Assembly: GCA_943704525.1 (NCBI GenBank)
Contig: CALSCQ010003241.1
Location: forward strand, 1-55,943
Direction of reading: 5' to 3'
DNA length: 55,943 bases
Source: Pigoraptor vietnamica
Lineage: Eukaryota > Opisthokonta > Filasterea
Shown here one piece after another: positions 53,801 to 55,943 of the stretch (within the stretch, counting starts at the first letter, position 1; the number at the start of each line of letters is the position of its first letter). Made by a program: the position numbers and the translations under genes. Under the pieces are notes generated by a model that was not told the DNA's origin, did not search any database, and worked only from the letters and a program-made list of their open reading frames with translations.

Positions 53801-54258
53801 CGACGTTCGACCAAATCGCCGCGTGGCTGGCGTCTTGCGCCGCGCTCGTCGACGGCACGGCCAAGCCCACCGAAGGGCACAGCCACGCGTACAGCAATCC
53901 CATGCGAGACGACGCTGGTGAAGTCGACGTCGTGTCGGAGGAACCGCCGGACGACCTTCCACGCGCCGATTACACGCCGCAGAGCGTGAGGGACCGACGC
54001 GTGAGCATCGCGTCGACCGTGATGTCCCCGAAGAGCCTGAAGGAGCGGCGCGTGAGCGTGGCGTCCACGGGCGCGTCCGTGCGGTCCCCCCAAGAGCGGC
54101 GTGCGAGCGTCATGTCGGCGCATTCGGTGGACCTCCGCTCGCTGGGCAGGCTGAGGGGACCGGGGCAGTCGCCGGAGCGGCGGACGTCGCTGACGGGCGG
54201 CGTCCCGGAGAACGTCTACCTGAAGGAGGTGTGCAGCATCGCATCCTCTGAGCTGTAG
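47833..54258 (+). CDS. Receptor tyrosine kinase with GGA-type beta-helix ectodomain, about 1774 aa
   Basis: Exons 47833-49934, 50186-52385, 52543-52718, 52939-52982, 53199-53317, 53424-53487 and 53639-54258 (5325 nt). An Arg-rich leader and hydrophobic LRLLIVAVAALAASAAAS form a signal peptide or anchor. The ectodomain (about 60-1250) is built of 20-30-residue repeats alternating GG(A/G/V)-(F/L/V) and S-x-F or C-x-V elements, typical of a right-handed parallel beta-helix such as Pmp-like repeats. One membrane helix lies at about 1305-1326. The kinase domain has GEGEFGVV (1371-1378), AAK (Lys 1395), HRDLALRNCLL (1492-1502), ADFGLARD (Asp 1516) and PAKWMAPES, all in the tyrosine-kinase form, plus DVWSFGVTVWE. 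The activation loop has one Tyr. The tail has four RRxS sites and tyrosines in AYSNPM, DYTPQ and NVYLKE. It is expected to be active; the ligand is unknown. Confidence 0.92.
53989..54141 (+). repeat. Three 17-residue RRxS repeats in kinase tail
   Basis: Residues 1686-1736 hold three consecutive 17-residue units (RDRRVSIAST..., KERRVSVAST..., QERRASVMSA...), placing serines at 1691, 1708 and 1725. A fourth RRTS stands alone at 1752. RRxS fits the basophilic (PKA-type) kinase consensus. Confidence 0.85.
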
Positions 54259-54614
54259 CGCAGGGACGGGGTTTGCCGTGTGTGCGCATGAAGGCCGCGC
54301 GGGCACTTCTATCCGCTGAGCTTGTTTTCGCTGCGAGCACTTTGTAAATACACGTGCATAGCCCCAGTGTAAATGCACATGCATAGCCACTGTGGGGCAC
54401 ATAACCCCAGAGTAAAATACACGTGCATAGCCCCACTGTAAATACACGTGCATACGTGGTGCACATAATGAGACGTACTCAAGTGGCCCTTTTCGCCGCG
54501 GCTTTTCAGTCAAATTTTTAGTGAAGAACTAGTCCGGACAATGAGAGTGCGCCGGGACATTTTGATGCAGGCACAGGCACGCACGCGCCCACGCACGCAC
54601 CCGCGGCAACCCCA
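54259..54614. other. Convergent intergenic region with short direct repeats
   Basis: This 356-bp gap lies between the kinase stop and the decarboxylase stop. Between about 54341 and 54462 a 25-30 bp unit (gtaaatacacgtgcatagcc with variants) occurs four to five times, mixed with inverted tgtggggcacataaccccag. No coding potential. Confidence 0.75.
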
Positions 54615-55943
54615 TTACGACCGGTCGAAGAGGTCGAGCGTCTCCTGGACGGTCTCGGCGCGCTGCAGCGACTCGAAGCTTACGGCGCCGCCCTCGGTGG
54701 AGTAACCCCAGACGGCAGGACACTGCCGCACGTTGTACTTTGTGTGCGACGAGTGGTAGTAGCCGCCCACATCGTGCACGATAATGTAGTCACCCTGCTG
54801 CGCGAGGGGAAGGGGGCGGCGGTGCGCGATGATGTCGCCCGCAAAGCAGCACGGGCCAGCAATGTCCTGTTCCACGAGAGGGCCGTCGCGCGGGGTGCCC
54901 TTGTCGTCGAGGACGGTGATGCGAAGCGGCCACTGCTCGGGGTGGTACACGGTGCGCACGCAGAGGTCCGCGCCTGCAACGGAGAGTGGAGGTTAGCACG
55001 TAACAAAATGCACACACGTAGACACACACGCACACACACTCTCTCTGCACACACACACACACACACACACGCACACACACACACACACACAAATGCGCCA
55101 GCAGAACACGAGGATCGGCGCCGACACCCCACCCGCGTGCTGAGCGGCAATGTGGCGTCCGCCTGAGACCTTGTTGTACTCGATGCGCGACAGGAACCAG
55201 CCTGCCTTGGCACACAGGCTGCGGCCAAACTCCGTGATGACCACAAAGGACCCTGCGAACGACGCGTGGGCGATTGTTGAACGCGGTTGGGTGCAACGTG
55301 AGGAACAACACTGGCGATTGCGCGCGCGCGCGGGAGTGTGTGTGCATGTGTTACTGAGTGAGTGAGTGTCTTCGAGTAAGTGTGCGACTGTGTGTGGGCG
55401 AGTGTGTGCCCACGTGTCTTCTATGAACGTGGCCCGCCTACAAAAAATTTGTCGCATACCGTCAAAAAGCTCCGGGACTTCGCTGCGGAGGCGCGCTTGG
55501 TAATCTGCGAACGTCGGCTTGACCTCATCGCTGCCGAAATTCACAGACAGACTGCAGGCCATTTGCGAATGTGAGGGGGGCAGACGTCTGCATGCAACAC
55601 AGGCGCACGCATACACACGCGTGCACACAGCCGCGATCAGATGCACGCAGACACACACAACACATTGAACACAACTCCCACGCATCAGCACAAAGTGCCC
55701 AGCCAACATAGAGGAGCCCACTGAGCGACACGGCGCACGCGAGTGCCCACCCGCCACCAATGTCGATGGTCTGAATTTGCTGGCGGCCAACGCGGCGGTT
55801 GATCTCGAGCGTGGCGTCGACAACGGCGCGGATTCCCTTGATTGCGAGGTCAAAGGGAACGCCTGCGACAAGTGAAGGGACGAGAAAGGGGGAGAAATGA
55901 GCATCCGACACACGCTTACACATACTCACCCACGTCCCCCCCC
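54615..55943 (-). CDS. Group III (alanine-racemase-fold) PLP decarboxylase, DapDC/ODC-like, C-terminal part
   Basis: Minus-strand exons are 55943-55930 (partial, runs off the window), 55862-55751, 55551-55460, 55252-55133 and 54973-54615, in phase. The barrel end shows IQTIDIGGGLSVNFGSDEV (the glycine loop that binds PLP phosphate) and then VVITEFGRSLCAKAGWFLSR. The C-terminal beta domain shows HAGADLCVRTVYHPEQWPL, AGPCCFAGDIIAHRRPLP with the GPxC catalytic cysteine and following acidic residue, and GGYYHSSHTKYN with the PLP-contacting Tyr. Diaminopimelate, ornithine and arginine decarboxylases all share this fold. GPCCFAGD is closer to the DapDC form (GPxCxxGD) than to ODC (GPTCDGxD). The substrate cannot be fixed. 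The N-terminal PLP lysine lies beyond the window. Confidence 0.9.
55018..55092. repeat. CA microsatellite in decarboxylase intron
   Basis: CA runs interrupted by CTCTCTC lie in the intron between exons 55252-55133 and 54973-54615. Confidence 0.9.

Overview
This 56-kb window is nuclear DNA of a GC-rich, intron-rich unicellular eukaryote. Nearly every gene is split by short GT-AG introns, with donors mostly GTGCGT, GTGGGT or GTGAGT and acceptors mostly CAG. Many introns carry a CTGAC or GTGAC branch-site-like element and long TG/CA runs. A C2CD3 centriole protein implies a flagellate. A receptor tyrosine kinase with TK-type catalytic motifs and an SH2-domain protein imply phosphotyrosine signalling, as known in choanoflagellates and other unicellular holozoans and reported in some other protists. 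I cannot name the species.

Layout: <198-2509(+) ABCG transporter C-terminal part; 2518-3917(-) YbaK-type tRNA-editing-like protein; 4105-5521(-) purine nucleoside phosphorylase; 5875-7350(-) DHHC S-acyltransferase; 7774-16572(+) giant SH2-TM-LEA2-like-lectin-filamin protein; 17421-17561(+) doubtful small ORF; 17851-19571(-) helical-repeat protein; 19851-20462(+) intronless ubiquitin-like protein; 20665-22371(-) mitochondrial SAM carrier; 22747-27085(+) ALG8 glucosyltransferase; 27233-28985(-) mitochondrial folate/FAD carrier; 29270-33559(+) ATIC; 34718-35713(+) small coiled-coil orphan; 35714-37338 unresolved; 37339-43175(+) C2CD3; 43654-47469(-) CDK5RAP3; 47833-54258(+) receptor tyrosine kinase; 54615->55943(-) PLP decarboxylase.

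The exon models were built by hand. Phase matches at every junction, so the multi-exon reading frames are continuous. Several sizes match the known families: ATIC 591 aa, ALG8 524 aa, SLC25A32 323 aa, SAM carrier 280 aa.

Two themes stand out. Four purine or one-carbon genes lie within 30 kb (PNP, SAM carrier, folate carrier, ATIC), and the last two are divergent over one 284-bp gap. There is also a signalling set: a receptor kinase with a predicted beta-helix ectodomain, and about 31 kb away a membrane protein whose predicted cytoplasmic end is an SH2 domain and whose ectodomain combines LEA2/DUF3712-like modules, an L-type-lectin-like domain and a filamin-type repeat. I do not know this architecture from any described family, and it is the best candidate for something new. 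CDK5RAP3 also carries a striking array of IDFG motifs in the region where its relatives have UFM1/ATG8-binding IDWG motifs.
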